This document shows positions 9,434-17,454 of a stretch of 47,921 bases of DNA, piece after piece. The notes below the pieces were generated by a model. That model was not told the DNA's origin. It ran no database searches and saw nothing but the letters and a program-made list of their open reading frames with translations. The stretch lies in NCBI GenBank assembly GCA_023419095.1, contig JAEZYN010000140.1, positions 1-47,921 of the forward strand. The letters run 5' to 3'. The position numbers were made by a program, and so were the translations under genes. Positions within the stretch are counted from its first letter, which is position 1, and the number at the start of each line of letters is the position of its first letter. Source of the DNA: Bacteroidota bacterium (GTDB lineage Bacteria > Bacteroidota > Bacteroidia > Flavobacteriales > Weeksellaceae).

Positions 9434-11251
9434 TTATTTTTTCTTCCCAGCCTGTTGCTGTTGCTGAAGTTTCTGCTGTTCCTGCGCTTTTTCCATCATC
9501 TCGCGCATTCTTTTCTGGAATTTGCCTTCTTTCTTTGGCTCCTTCTGTTTGTTGGCCTGGATGGTGGCGTGAATTTTCTTCTCGTCCAGAATCCAGTATT
9601 TAATTACAAGAATAATAAGGATGTTAATTGCATTCGAAACGAAATAGTACCATGACAGACCAGAGGCTGAAGTATTCAGGAAGAACAGGAACGTAATCGG
9701 GAAGATGTACATCAGCACTTTCATGTTTGGCATTCCTTCCTGCTGTGGCTGCTGAATGTTGCCCGAAGTCATCATCGTATAAATAAGGATTACCACAGTA
9801 CACGCAATCGCGAAAATACTCAGGTGTTCTCCAAGGAAAGGGATGTTAAACGGAAGTTTGATTACGTCATCATACGCCGTAAGGTCTTTCGCAAACCAAA
9901 AACTCTTGCCGCGCAAGTCGATCATATTCGGGAAGAAGCGGAAAAGAGCATAGAAGATCGGGATCTGCAGAAGCGCCGGCAGACAGCCAGCCATCTGGTT
10001 CACACCGGCTTTACGGTAAACCGCCATCACTTCCTGCTGTTTTTTCATCGGATCTGCGTCTTTGTATTTCGCATTTACCTCGTCAATCTCCGGACGAATC
10101 ACACGCATCATTGCGCTTAGTTTATGCTGCTTGAACATCACCGGTGAAAGAATGATTTTCACGATGATCGTCATTAAGAAGATTACCCAACCTGCGGCAA
10201 GTCCCCAGCTCGAAATGAGGTTGTACATCGGTATGAAGAACCAGCGGTTCATGCTGCCAATAAACGACCAGCCCAAAGGAAGCAACTCGTCAAAATTTTT
10301 GTCGTAAGATTTAAGCAAAGGCAAATCAAGTGGCATGAAATACCATTTGAAATTCTGGTTCAATTCGCTGCCGGCCAAATCTACCTGTCCGTTAAAATTG
10401 AATTTCTTCAGAAACTCGCCTTCATCGATTATTTCCTGCTCTCCACTGGAGTTTTTAAAGCCATGTTGAGGTTCGATCACCGCGGCAAAAAACTGTTGTT
10501 TCACGGCGAGCCAGTTCAGCGTTTCGTCCGGTTCATCCATCGATGTGCGGCCATCATAGTCGAAGCTGCTGTAGTTATCAAAAGTATAATTGAATTCTGT
10601 ATGGGTTTGCTCCTGTGCGCGGCCTTTTTCCATTTCACGGGCGTTGAAATCCCAGACGAAATTGGCTTTTTGGTCAGAAACCAACTGGCTCAAGCCCTGT
10701 GTTTTAACATTGAAATCTACCGTATATTTATCCATCAAGGAATAGATAAACTGAATCACTGCGCCGTTAACATTGGCCTGCATCGTTACCGTGTTGCCAT
10801 TTTGCGTAGGCGTAAACACTAAATCCTTCGTGTTGAAAGTTTTGCCGGTTTTATCTTTGAACTGAAATCCGTAAGTGGAATTGTTTTTGTCGAAGAGTAA
10901 AAGTTCCTTATCGTTCGTGTCTGTCTTACGGTTGTACGCTTTATATTCATTAAGCTGAACAGTAGATATCTGGCCGCCAAGTGTAGAAACTGCGAGTGTA
11001 AGTTCCTTGTTTTTAAGCTGCACTTGCTGTATGGAGGTTGTTTTCACGCTGTCATTCAGGTTGGTCACCATTGCAGGTTTCGTCGCATTTGTAGCGGCTA
11101 CCTGGGCATTCGCGGCCTTGTTCTGAGCTTCTGCGGTGATTTGCTCCTGTGCCTGTTTGTTTTGAAAATAAAACATGGCACCAATCAATATCAGGGAAAA
11201 AAGTGCGAAACTGATCAGCTGATTTTTATCTAAACCGTTATTTTGCTGCAT
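9434..11251 (-). CDS. yidC: Membrane protein insertase YidC
   Basis: Oxa1/YidC/Alb3-family inner-membrane insertase that folds and inserts membrane proteins alone or with SecYEG. There is an N-terminal membrane anchor at about residues 11-30 and a long periplasmic beta-sandwich domain to about residue 340. The conserved insertase core follows from about 350 (GWVIFLMTIIVKIILSPVMF, then KQQEVMAVYRKAGVNQMAGCLPALLQIPIFYALF), with five transmembrane segments in the C-terminal half. The tail is Lys-rich and poly-Gln, as is common in Bacteroidota and useful for ribosome contact. The length of 605 aa is normal for the phylum. It lies 140 bp downstream of pyrG on the same strand and has a candidate promoter of its own. 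Confidence 0.96.
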   Translation of the reverse strand: MQQNNGLDKNQLISFALFSLILIGAMFYFQNKQAQEQITAEAQNKAANAQVAATNATKPAMVTNLNDSVKTTSIQQVQLKNKELTLAVSTLGGQISTVQLNEYKAYNRKTDTNDKELLLFDKNNSTYGFQFKDKTGKTFNTKDLVFTPTQNGNTVTMQANVNGAVIQFIYSLMDKYTVDFNVKTQGLSQLVSDQKANFVWDFNAREMEKGRAQEQTHTEFNYTFDNYSSFDYDGRTSMDEPDETLNWLAVKQQFFAAVIEPQHGFKNSSGEQEIIDEGEFLKKFNFNGQVDLAGSELNQNFKWYFMPLDLPLLKSYDKNFDELLPLGWSFIGSMNRWFFIPMYNLISSWGLAAGWVIFLMTIIVKIILSPVMFKQHKLSAMMRVIRPEIDEVNAKYKDADPMKKQQEVMAVYRKAGVNQMAGCLPALLQIPIFYALFRFFPNMIDLRGKSFWFAKDLTAYDDVIKLPFNIPFLGEHLSIFAIACTVVILIYTMMTSGNIQQPQQEGMPNMKVLMYIFPITFLFFLNTSASGLSWYYFVSNAINILIILVIKYWILDEKKIHATIQANKQKEPKKEGKFQKRMREMMEKAQEQQKLQQQQQAGKKK

Positions 11252-11321
11252 TTTGTAAATTAAATTTAAGATTGCGGACCGCGAGGCTTTGTCACTACGC
11301 GTAGCTGCTATTTTGGGCTGA

Positions 11322-11329
11322 CAAAAATA
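11322..11329 (-). promoter_or_regulatory. Putative -7 box of yidC promoter
   Basis: The minus strand reads TATTTTTG, an exact TAnnTTTG match, about 70 bp before the yidC ATG. No good TTG at -33. A 10-bp perfect palindrome CTACGCGTAG (11295-11304) lies in the resulting leader. Suggests that yidC can be transcribed apart from pyrG. Confidence 0.4.
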
Positions 11330-11390
11330 CTCATTTTTTTATAATGATGAATTTTAAGATACCCTTGTTAGATCTGTGATGCTTTTTGTC

Positions 11391-13010
11391 CTATGAAAGA
11401 TGACGGTTTTTGGATGCTGCCTTTATTAGCGCCTTGAAAAGTGGATGCGGCGTGGCAACCGTACTTTTATATTCCGGGTGGTACTGCACGCCAATATAAA
11501 AAGGATGGTCTCTGAGTTCCAGCGTTTCCACAAGGCCGGTTTCAGGGTTTAAGCCTGACGGGATGAGGCCGTTGCGCTCGAACTCCTCTTTATATTCGGA
11601 ATTGAATTCATAACGGTGGCGGTGACGTTCGGAGATGCTGCGTGCACCGTAGATTTCCATTAAAGCTGTATTAGGTTTTAAAGCACATTTCCAGGCTCCC
11701 AGACGCATGGTGCCGCCTTTGTGCACCACATTTTTCTGCTCTTCCATGAGTGAAATCACAGGTTCAGGCGTGCCGGTATCGAATTCTACAGAATTTGCTT
11801 TTTTGTAGCCAAGAACATTTCTGGCGAACTCAATTGTCATAATCTGCATCCCAAGGCAAATCCCTAAAAGCGGAATTTTGTTCTCGCGCGCATATTTCGC
11901 CGCTGAGATTTTTCCTTCAATTCCACGGTCGCCAAAACCAGGCGCGATCAGCATTCCGTCGAGGCCGGCAAAAGTTTCTTCTGCGTTTTCTTCGGTGAGT
12001 TCGCCACTGTAAATCCAGCGGATGCGGACTTCCGTTTCCAGATCAGCACCTGCATGGATGAAAGCCTCGACAATAGATTTGTAAGAATCCTGCAGCGACA
12101 CATATTTCCCGACAAGTCCGATTTCAATCGATTTTTTTGGGTTGCGGTACCGTTTCAGGAAGTTTTTCCAGTCTTTCAGGTCGGCTTCACGGTCGTTTTT
12201 CAGGTCCAATTCTTTTAAAACGACATCGTCGAAATCCTGTTTTTGAAGATAAATCGGTACTTCGTAAATGGTTTCGAGGTCTTTACACTCAATCACATTT
12301 TCAAGGGCGACGTTACAGAACTGAGCAAGTTTTGCGCGCTGCTCCTTTGGGATTTTATGTTCCGTACGGCAGACAAGAACGTCAGCCTGAATTCCGCTTT
12401 CCATTAGTTGGCGCACAGAATGCTGGGAAGGTTTTGTTTTCAGCTCACCGCTCGCCGCCAGATAAGGCAAAAGCGTAAGGTGAATCACCATCGAGTTGTT
12501 TTCACCGAGTTCCCATTTCAGCTGACGTACAGATTCTATATATGGTAACGACTCTATGTCGCCCACGGTTCCGCCAATTTCTGTGATGATGATATCGTAA
12601 TTCTGTTTGGCTAAAATTTTTATTCTGCGCTTTATTTCATTCGTAATGTGCGGAATCACCTGTACTGTCTTGCCCAGAAAGTCGCCTTTGCGCTCTTTTT
12701 CAATAACGGTTTGGTAAATCTTGCCGGTCGTTACATTATTATTCTGCGAGGTTGCCGAATCGAGGAAGCGCTCATAATGACCTAAATCAAGGTCGGTTTC
12801 AGCGCCGTCTTCGGTTACATAACATTCTCCGTGTTCGTAGGGATTTAAGGTGCCGGGATCGATGTTGATGTAGGGATCAAGCTTCTGTATGGTAACGTTG
12901 AAGCCGCGGGATTTCAGCAATAGTCCCAGCGATGCAGAGACAATTCCTTTTCCTAAAGATGAAGTAACACCGCCGGTAACGAAGATGTATTTCGTGTTCT
13001 TTTTGCTCAT
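11391..13010 (-). CDS. pyrG: CTP synthase
   Basis: Makes CTP from UTP with ATP and glutamine, the last step of pyrimidine nucleotide synthesis. The N-terminal amidoligase domain starts YIFVTGGVTSSLGKG (residues 8-22, ATP-binding loop) and contains the DPGTMNPYEHGE-type motif as DPGTLNPYEHGECYV. The C-terminal class I glutamine amidotransferase domain has its nucleophile Cys385 in GICLGMQ, and the catalytic His-Glu pair in YHPEYKS near the end. At 539 aa it has the full family length. An upstream in-frame start at 13046 is rejected because it lies upstream of a near-perfect promoter at 13026-13057; the start at 13010 gives the canonical MSKKNTKYIFVTGG. yidC follows. Confidence 0.97.
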   Translation of the reverse strand: MSKKNTKYIFVTGGVTSSLGKGIVSASLGLLLKSRGFNVTIQKLDPYINIDPGTLNPYEHGECYVTEDGAETDLDLGHYERFLDSATSQNNNVTTGKIYQTVIEKERKGDFLGKTVQVIPHITNEIKRRIKILAKQNYDIIITEIGGTVGDIESLPYIESVRQLKWELGENNSMVIHLTLLPYLAASGELKTKPSQHSVRQLMESGIQADVLVCRTEHKIPKEQRAKLAQFCNVALENVIECKDLETIYEVPIYLQKQDFDDVVLKELDLKNDREADLKDWKNFLKRYRNPKKSIEIGLVGKYVSLQDSYKSIVEAFIHAGADLETEVRIRWIYSGELTEENAEETFAGLDGMLIAPGFGDRGIEGKISAAKYARENKIPLLGICLGMQIMTIEFARNVLGYKKANSVEFDTGTPEPVISLMEEQKNVVHKGGTMRLGAWKCALKPNTALMEIYGARSISERHRHRYEFNSEYKEEFERNGLIPSGLNPETGLVETLELRDHPFYIGVQYHPEYKSTVATPHPLFKALIKAASKNRHLS

Positions 13011-13025
13011 TAGAATAGGTTTGTG

Positions 13026-13057
13026 CAAAGTTAGGCGAATTTGCATGACGGGGCAAA
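13026..13057 (-). promoter_or_regulatory. pyrG promoter
   Basis: On the minus strand TTTG (complement of 13054-13057), a 20-bp spacer and TAACTTTG (complement of 13026-13033) form an exact Bacteroidota promoter. Transcription would begin near 13018, leaving a leader of only about 10 nt. This fixes the pyrG start at 13010. Confidence 0.8.
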
Positions 13058-13215
13058 TTAATTAATCGTGTGCTTTTTTTAGCCCGAAGCTTTTTTGCTG
13101 CCTGCGCTGAACATGCCCAATGGTTGTTATCGTTGATTCCGGAAACATATTAAAATTACGAAGCACAATCGACGTTTGTTCGGGCAGGATTTTTGCTCGC
13201 AGAAAATCTTTACAC

Positions 13216-14049
13216 ATGAAAAAAGTAAACTTAATGGGAAAAATGAATGATAAAGTCTGGGCACTCGTGATATTTTCACTTGTATTCTCCATTATTTATA
13301 AATTTTCTCTGTGGTACGCGGCCGGACTTGGCAATGTGTCTTCGTTCGTTTTTAGTTTTGAAAAAGATATTCCGTTCATCCCCTGGACTATCATTCCTTA
13401 CCTTTCAAGCGGTGCGTTTTTCTGCCTCGTTTTTTTCCAAATCCGTTCAAAGGATGCACTGCGGTTATTCCTGAAACGGGTGGTGCTGATGACGTTTTTG
13501 GCAGGACTGTTCTTTATTTTCATGCCTTTGCAGTATTCGTACGCCAAACCCAATATTGAAAACCCGGTATGTCGCGCTCTTTTTTGGCTGCTCGAGGGTG
13601 TTGATGACCGTTACAACCAGTCGCCGTCTTTGCATGTAGCTTTTGCGTTCGCATTCTGGACGGTTTTTCGCGAGCTGAAAACGAAGTGGCGAACTGCGGC
13701 AGCTTTTTGGCTTATTTTAGTAGCATTATCTACGCTGACGACATTTCAGCATCATTTAATCGATATTTTCACCGGCAGTTTGCTGGCGCATTTTGTATTC
13801 ATCATATTCCCGTCACAGCAAAACCAGTATGTCTTCCGGAATATGCATGTGGCTAACTGCTATTTTTTAGTTGCCTGGGCAACGATGTTCACTGCGTTTT
13901 TGTTAGCTGAATTTTTCGGTTTTTACTGGTTAAATCTGGGCTGGCTTTCAATCGCGCTTTTTATCGTAGGATACTTATACCAGCGAAATTATGTGGGAAG
14001 TTTACGTAGTGATTTGGTGAAAGTGCGTGTTTTCCGAAATTTATTTTAG
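13216..14049 (+). CDS. Membrane PAP2-type phosphatase/phosphotransferase
   Basis: Polytopic inner-membrane protein (277 aa, about six or seven hydrophobic segments) of the PAP2 superfamily. Of the three classic motifs, the second reads PSLH with His140 and the third reads HHLID (His179/His180, Asp183), giving the expected His-His-Asp set. The Arg of the usual SRxxxxxH motif is replaced (STLTTFQHH), as in the PAP2_3/AUR1-like subfamily that includes lipid phosphotransferases. Likely substrates are lipid phosphates such as undecaprenyl or phosphatidyl phosphates, but none can be fixed from sequence. An upstream in-frame ATG at 13120 would add 32 atypical residues without a signal, so 13216 is preferred; 13234 is an alternative. 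Confidence 0.75.
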   Translation: MKKVNLMGKMNDKVWALVIFSLVFSIIYKFSLWYAAGLGNVSSFVFSFEKDIPFIPWTIIPYLSSGAFFCLVFFQIRSKDALRLFLKRVVLMTFLAGLFFIFMPLQYSYAKPNIENPVCRALFWLLEGVDDRYNQSPSLHVAFAFAFWTVFRELKTKWRTAAAFWLILVALSTLTTFQHHLIDIFTGSLLAHFVFIIFPSQQNQYVFRNMHVANCYFLVAWATMFTAFLLAEFFGFYWLNLGWLSIALFIVGYLYQRNYVGSLRSDLVKVRVFRNLF

Positions 14050-14148
14050 CGAAAGCAGCAATGACCGAAATTTTAGCCCCGGGTGAAATGGCATCCCCGG
14101 CGAAGCGGCAGCGGTAGCCGGGATAAAATGGAACACGGGTACGCTTTC
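14049..14148. repeat. Structured intergenic element after the PAP2 gene
   Basis: The gap between the PAP2 stop and radA holds a GC-rich element. An outer stem GAAAGC (14051-14056) pairs with GCTTTC (14143-14148). An inner stem ATCCCCGGC (14093-14101) pairs with GCCGGGAT (14117-14124) with one bulged C. It also has a CCCGGG palindrome and two ATGG-ending segments, GTGAAATGG and ATAAAATGG. It resembles the REP-like intergenic elements I recall from flavobacterial genomes (blocks like AGCCC..GGCATCC..), but copy number cannot be tested here. A role as 3' end or RNA structure is inference. Confidence 0.4.
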
Positions 14149-14227
14149 TGAAATAGTATATTCTTTTGTTGCTCCTTAAAAAAAGTCAGATTACTTTATT
14201 TTGAAATATTTTCAGGAAATTCGCGCT

Positions 14228-15574
14228 ATGGCAAAAGTTAAAACAGCATTTTTCTGTCAGAATTGTGGCACGCAGTACTCTCAGTGGCACGGGCAGTGCA
14301 AAAATTGCGGCAACTGGAACACGCTGGTTGAGGAAATTGTAGAAAAATCTCCTGTGAAAAGTGGCGCAGACCGCTCGAAGCAGCACATCATCACCATAAT
14401 TGAGGTTGATACGCACGAAGAACCGCGCATTTCGACACCGAGCGATGAGCTGAACCGTGTCCTGGGCGGTGGAATTGTACTTGGCTCTGTAACGCTGATC
14501 GGTGGTGAACCCGGTATCGGGAAATCTACGCTTTTGCTGCAGCTCGCGCTGAAAATGAAAAGAAAAATCCTCTATGTTTCGGGCGAAGAAAGCGCGTCGC
14601 AGATCAAGATGCGCGCGGACCGGCTGACCGAACTGCAGAACCCAAACTGTTTCCTTTTCACGGAAACTTCGGTAGAGAAAATCCTTCACGAAGCCAAAAA
14701 ACTGCAGCCTGATTTTGTTATCATCGATTCTATACAGACGCTGCAAAGCCAGCTGATCGAAAGTTCGCCGGGCACGGTTTCGCAGATCCGCGAATGCTCA
14801 AATGAAATCATCAAATACGCCAAAGACAGCAACACACCGGTGTTCTTGGTAGGTCATATAACGAAAGACGGCCAAATTGCCGGGCCGAAAGTCCTCGAAC
14901 ACATGGTAGATGTAGTGCTGAATTTCGATGGTGACCGCAACCATCTTTTCCGGCTGTTGCGCGCCAGCAAGAATCGTTTTGGGTCTACGGCCGAAATCGG
15001 GATTTACGAAATGGTTTCGCAGGGTTTGAAGGAGATAAAAAATCCTTCCCAAATACTTATCACAAAAAAGTTTGAGGAGCTTTCCGGTAACTCGGTAGCG
15101 GTGACGCTGGAAGGAAACAGGCCGATGTTGCTCGAAATTCAGGCGCTGGTAAGCACCGCGGTTTACGGTACGCCACAGCGAAGCTGCACCGGTTTCGACT
15201 CGAAGAGGCTAAATATGCTTTTGGCAGTCCTGGAAAAACGCGCCGGATTTCAATTGGGCGCGAAAGACGTTTTTCTTAACATTACCGGCGGCATAAAAAC
15301 CGACGATCCGGCGCTGGATTTGGCGGTAATCGCCTCGGTGCTTTCTTCAAACGAAGATATTGCGATTTCCGAACACTATTGTTTTGCCGGAGAAATCGGG
15401 TTGAGCGGGGAAATTCGTCCGGTGCCTCAGATTGAGCAGCGAATTTCTGAAGCGGACAAGTTAGGTTATGAGCGGATTTTCGTGTCGAATTTAAATAAAA
15501 TTCCAAAAAACAAGTTTGGGATTAAAATTATCGAGGTGAGCAAGATTGAGGATTTTCATGAACGGTTGTTTTAA
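14228..15574 (+). CDS. radA: DNA repair protein RadA (Sms)
   Basis: RecA-like ATPase and DnaB-like branch-migration helicase that processes recombination intermediates. The N-terminal zinc finger uses Cys10, Cys13, Cys24 and Cys27 (CQNC...CKNC). Walker A is GGEPGIGKST at 92-101, the RadA-specific KNRFGS motif starts at Lys248, and the C-terminal third is the Lon-protease-like fold (DVFLNITGGIKTDDPALDLA). At 448 aa it has the usual length. A TTG codon at 14201 would extend it by nine residues, but the ATG at 14228 gives the family start MAKVKTAFFCQNCG. The next gene begins 15 bp after the stop, suggesting cotranscription. Confidence 0.97.
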   Translation: MAKVKTAFFCQNCGTQYSQWHGQCKNCGNWNTLVEEIVEKSPVKSGADRSKQHIITIIEVDTHEEPRISTPSDELNRVLGGGIVLGSVTLIGGEPGIGKSTLLLQLALKMKRKILYVSGEESASQIKMRADRLTELQNPNCFLFTETSVEKILHEAKKLQPDFVIIDSIQTLQSQLIESSPGTVSQIRECSNEIIKYAKDSNTPVFLVGHITKDGQIAGPKVLEHMVDVVLNFDGDRNHLFRLLRASKNRFGSTAEIGIYEMVSQGLKEIKNPSQILITKKFEELSGNSVAVTLEGNRPMLLEIQALVSTAVYGTPQRSCTGFDSKRLNMLLAVLEKRAGFQLGAKDVFLNITGGIKTDDPALDLAVIASVLSSNEDIAISEHYCFAGEIGLSGEIRPVPQIEQRISEADKLGYERIFVSNLNKIPKNKFGIKIIEVSKIEDFHERLF

Positions 15575-15589
15575 AGCTAATTAAAAACG

Positions 15590-16168
15590 ATGAATTTTCT
15601 TGCCCACTCTTATCTCGCTTTTACCGATGAACAGATTGTCGGGCAGTTTCTTGAAGATTTCATCAGAAACAAAGACCGTTTTTCTTACCCTCCAAAAATC
15701 GGTGAAGGCATCACGCTGCACCGCGAAATCGACACTTACACGGACGCGCATCCCCAAATCCACGAAGCGAAAAAGATATTCAGTCCACTCGTGAGGCTGT
15801 ATTCCGGTGCGTTTGTGGATGTGGCTTTCGATTATTTTCTGGCTAATTCGATGAGCGATAAAGAGCTTTTCAGTCATTCGCAAAAAGTTTATCGCGTGCT
15901 TCGGCTGTATGAACCTATATTTCCGGGAACGTTTTCGCGTATGCTCGACGGTATGGAAAAAGATAATTGGCTGTACAATTATAAGGATGAATCAGGAATC
16001 CGGTTTTCGTTCCGGAATGTACTCAACAAAGCCAAATATTTAGATAAAAATCTGGCGGTCTTTGAGGTCTTTCTGAGCAATAAAGACGAATTAAAACATC
16101 ATTTTAAAACTTTTTTCCCGGATCTACAACGGCATGCACGTGATATCAACGCAGGTTTCCGGTCTTAA
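15590..16168 (+). CDS. ACP phosphodiesterase-like protein (AcpH family, PF04336)
   Basis: 192 aa. The N-terminus MNFLAHSYLA and the following FLEDFIRN, LHREIDTYTDAHP and DVAFDYFLA match the AcpH family (formerly DUF479), which in E. coli hydrolyses the 4'-phosphopantetheine arm from acyl carrier protein. The conserved Asp23 corresponds to the catalytically important Asp near position 24 of E. coli AcpH. It lies 15 bp after radA on the same strand, and its stop overlaps the stop of the convergent DUF6702 gene by 4 bp. Family membership is fairly sure; activity in this organism is inference. Confidence 0.82.
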   Translation: MNFLAHSYLAFTDEQIVGQFLEDFIRNKDRFSYPPKIGEGITLHREIDTYTDAHPQIHEAKKIFSPLVRLYSGAFVDVAFDYFLANSMSDKELFSHSQKVYRVLRLYEPIFPGTFSRMLDGMEKDNWLYNYKDESGIRFSFRNVLNKAKYLDKNLAVFEVFLSNKDELKHHFKTFFPDLQRHARDINAGFRS

Positions 16169-16683
16169 AAATTCTGGTAAAGATAACGGTTTGGGTACAG
16201 CAGCCGGTCGCTTTTGCGTTGGCCGTTCACGATGATGTGCACGATATTCAGCTGGTCATCAAACAAATTATACAGAAAGCTCACGGCGGTTTCTACCTTT
16301 TTCGGTAGCGGAGCTTTTTCCGATTCCAGATAGATGTTTACGGCTTCAAGGTCTTCCTCATAACCGAGATAATTTATTTTTAAAAATTTATTGTCGGTTT
16401 TAAGCTTTAGATATTCTTCGCAGTACTGAATTAGATATGTGTTGATTTGGGATTTATACTTTTCGTCATTAAAATGAACCGCTTTGCCAAATTTTTGTTT
16501 CAATGCATTTTCAAGGTCGTCCAAAAAAAACTTTCCGCTGATCTGAAAAGTCTGGGTTTTTGAATCATATTTAAATTCAACCGAGCCTACATGATAAGGA
16601 TGCACATCGGTAGCCGGAAAATTTGCCGCCGAGAAATGGTGTGAAATAAAAAACAGAAGGAAAAGTGCGAAAAGTCTTCTCAT
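16165..16683 (-). CDS. DUF6702-family exported protein
   Basis: 172-aa protein of unknown function with a signal peptide (MRRLFALFLLFFISHHFSAA) and then a mature domain rich in beta-strand and charged residues: HPYHVGSVEFKYDSKTQTFQ, GKFFLDDLENALKQKFG, and IVHIIVNGQRKSDRLLYPN at the end. This pattern matches the DUF6702 family that in flavobacteria lies next to a HupE/UreJ protein and an M1 peptidase, as here. There is no lipobox, so it is probably periplasmic. A TTG codon four residues upstream (16695) is in frame, but the ATG at 16683 gives a cleaner signal. Divergent from the HupE gene. Confidence 0.7.
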   Translation of the reverse strand: MRRLFALFLLFFISHHFSAANFPATDVHPYHVGSVEFKYDSKTQTFQISGKFFLDDLENALKQKFGKAVHFNDEKYKSQINTYLIQYCEEYLKLKTDNKFLKINYLGYEEDLEAVNIYLESEKAPLPKKVETAVSFLYNLFDDQLNIVHIIVNGQRKSDRLLYPNRYLYQNF

Positions 16684-16740
16684 TGGTGAATTCAATCATT
16701 AAAAATAGCCCAAAATTGTGAGCTCTTCAGGCATTTTGAC

Positions 16741-16773
16741 TTGTAGTTTCAGGCAAAGTTAAATTATATTTTG
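16741..16773 (+). promoter_or_regulatory. Weak candidate promoter of the HupE-like gene
   Basis: TTG at 16741-16743, a 21-bp spacer, then TATATTTTG (16765-16773), which has one extra base between TA and TTTG relative to consensus. It lies 35 bp upstream of the ATG. Confidence 0.3.
16754..16761 (-). promoter_or_regulatory. Putative -7 box for the DUF6702 gene
   Basis: The minus strand reads TAACTTTG, an exact TAnnTTTG match, about 70 bp before the ATG at 16683. No clear TTG lies 17-23 bp further upstream. It overlaps the candidate promoter of the divergent HupE gene. Confidence 0.4.
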
Positions 16774-16807
16774 TATTATCGTGACCGCTAAAAATACCGT
16801 ACAGACA

Positions 16808-17386
16808 ATGCAGGATTTTCTATTTTATTTAAAACTTGGCTGGGAACACATTATTTCGCTTGACGCACTTGACCACCAACTTTTCGTCCTTGTTCTGGTG
16901 GCGGTTTTCGGGCTTAAAGACTGGAAAAAAATTCTGTGGCTCGTTACAGCTTTTACCATCGGACATTCCATAACGCTGGCGATGAGTGTGTTGGATTTGT
17001 TACGCGTTCCGGGAGCCTGGGTTGAGTTTTTAATTCCGGTAACCATATTTATTACCGCCACAGATAACATCCTGATGCGCAACCGCCCGAAAAACCTGAT
17101 GCAGATGAATTATTATCTGGCGCTTTTCTTTGGTTTGATCCATGGGATGGGCTTTGCGAACACAGCCCGCGTGATGATGTCTGAAGAGCAGAATATTTTC
17201 TGGCCGCTTCTGGGCTTCAATATTGGTTTGGAACTGGGACAGGTCGTCGTGGTCGCAATTATTTTGGCGGTTCTGTTTATCCTTGTCGACCTTTTTAAAG
17301 TCAGCAGAAAAGATTGGGTGATGTTCGTCTCCTCGGCGGTTTTTGCACTTTCGCTGCAAATGTTATTAGAAAGAATCCCGTTTTAG
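16808..17386 (+). CDS. HupE/UreJ-family membrane protein
   Basis: 192-aa polytopic inner-membrane protein with about six hydrophobic segments. It starts MQDFLFYLKLGWEHIISLDALDHQLF and contains the family hallmarks GHSITLA (first half) and GLIHGMGFA plus NIGLELGQ (second half), as in HupE/UreJ_2 (PF13795), a group that includes nickel or cobalt permease-like proteins. Several His residues lie in or near membrane segments, fitting metal transport, but specificity is not readable and no urease or hydrogenase gene is nearby. A GTG at 16781 is in frame but the ATG at 16808 gives the usual family N-terminus. The M1 peptidase gene follows on the same strand. Confidence 0.75.
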   Translation: MQDFLFYLKLGWEHIISLDALDHQLFVLVLVAVFGLKDWKKILWLVTAFTIGHSITLAMSVLDLLRVPGAWVEFLIPVTIFITATDNILMRNRPKNLMQMNYYLALFFGLIHGMGFANTARVMMSEEQNIFWPLLGFNIGLELGQVVVVAIILAVLFILVDLFKVSRKDWVMFVSSAVFALSLQMLLERIPF

Positions 17387-17418
17387 ATAAAAAATGATTC
17401 CTTTGGGTAACGTTATCG

Positions 17419-17426
17419 TAAATTTG
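17419..17426 (+). promoter_or_regulatory. Putative -7 box of the M1 peptidase gene
   Basis: TAAATTTG matches TAnnTTTG exactly. TTTG at 17402-17405 is only 13 bp upstream, too close for a standard -33. The predicted transcript start near 17433 argues for the ATG at 17455 rather than the one at 17437. Confidence 0.4.
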
Positions 17427-17454
17427 ATGACTACTGATGTATAATTGTCCCGTT

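Noticed and set aside
13011..13046. Upstream in-frame start for pyrG (adds 12 residues)
   Set aside because: It lies upstream of the near-perfect promoter at 13026-13057, so the codon would not be transcribed.
14186..14746. 186-codon minus-strand frame opposite radA
   Set aside because: Antisense shadow of the highly conserved RadA zinc finger and ATPase region; no start signal or known domain.
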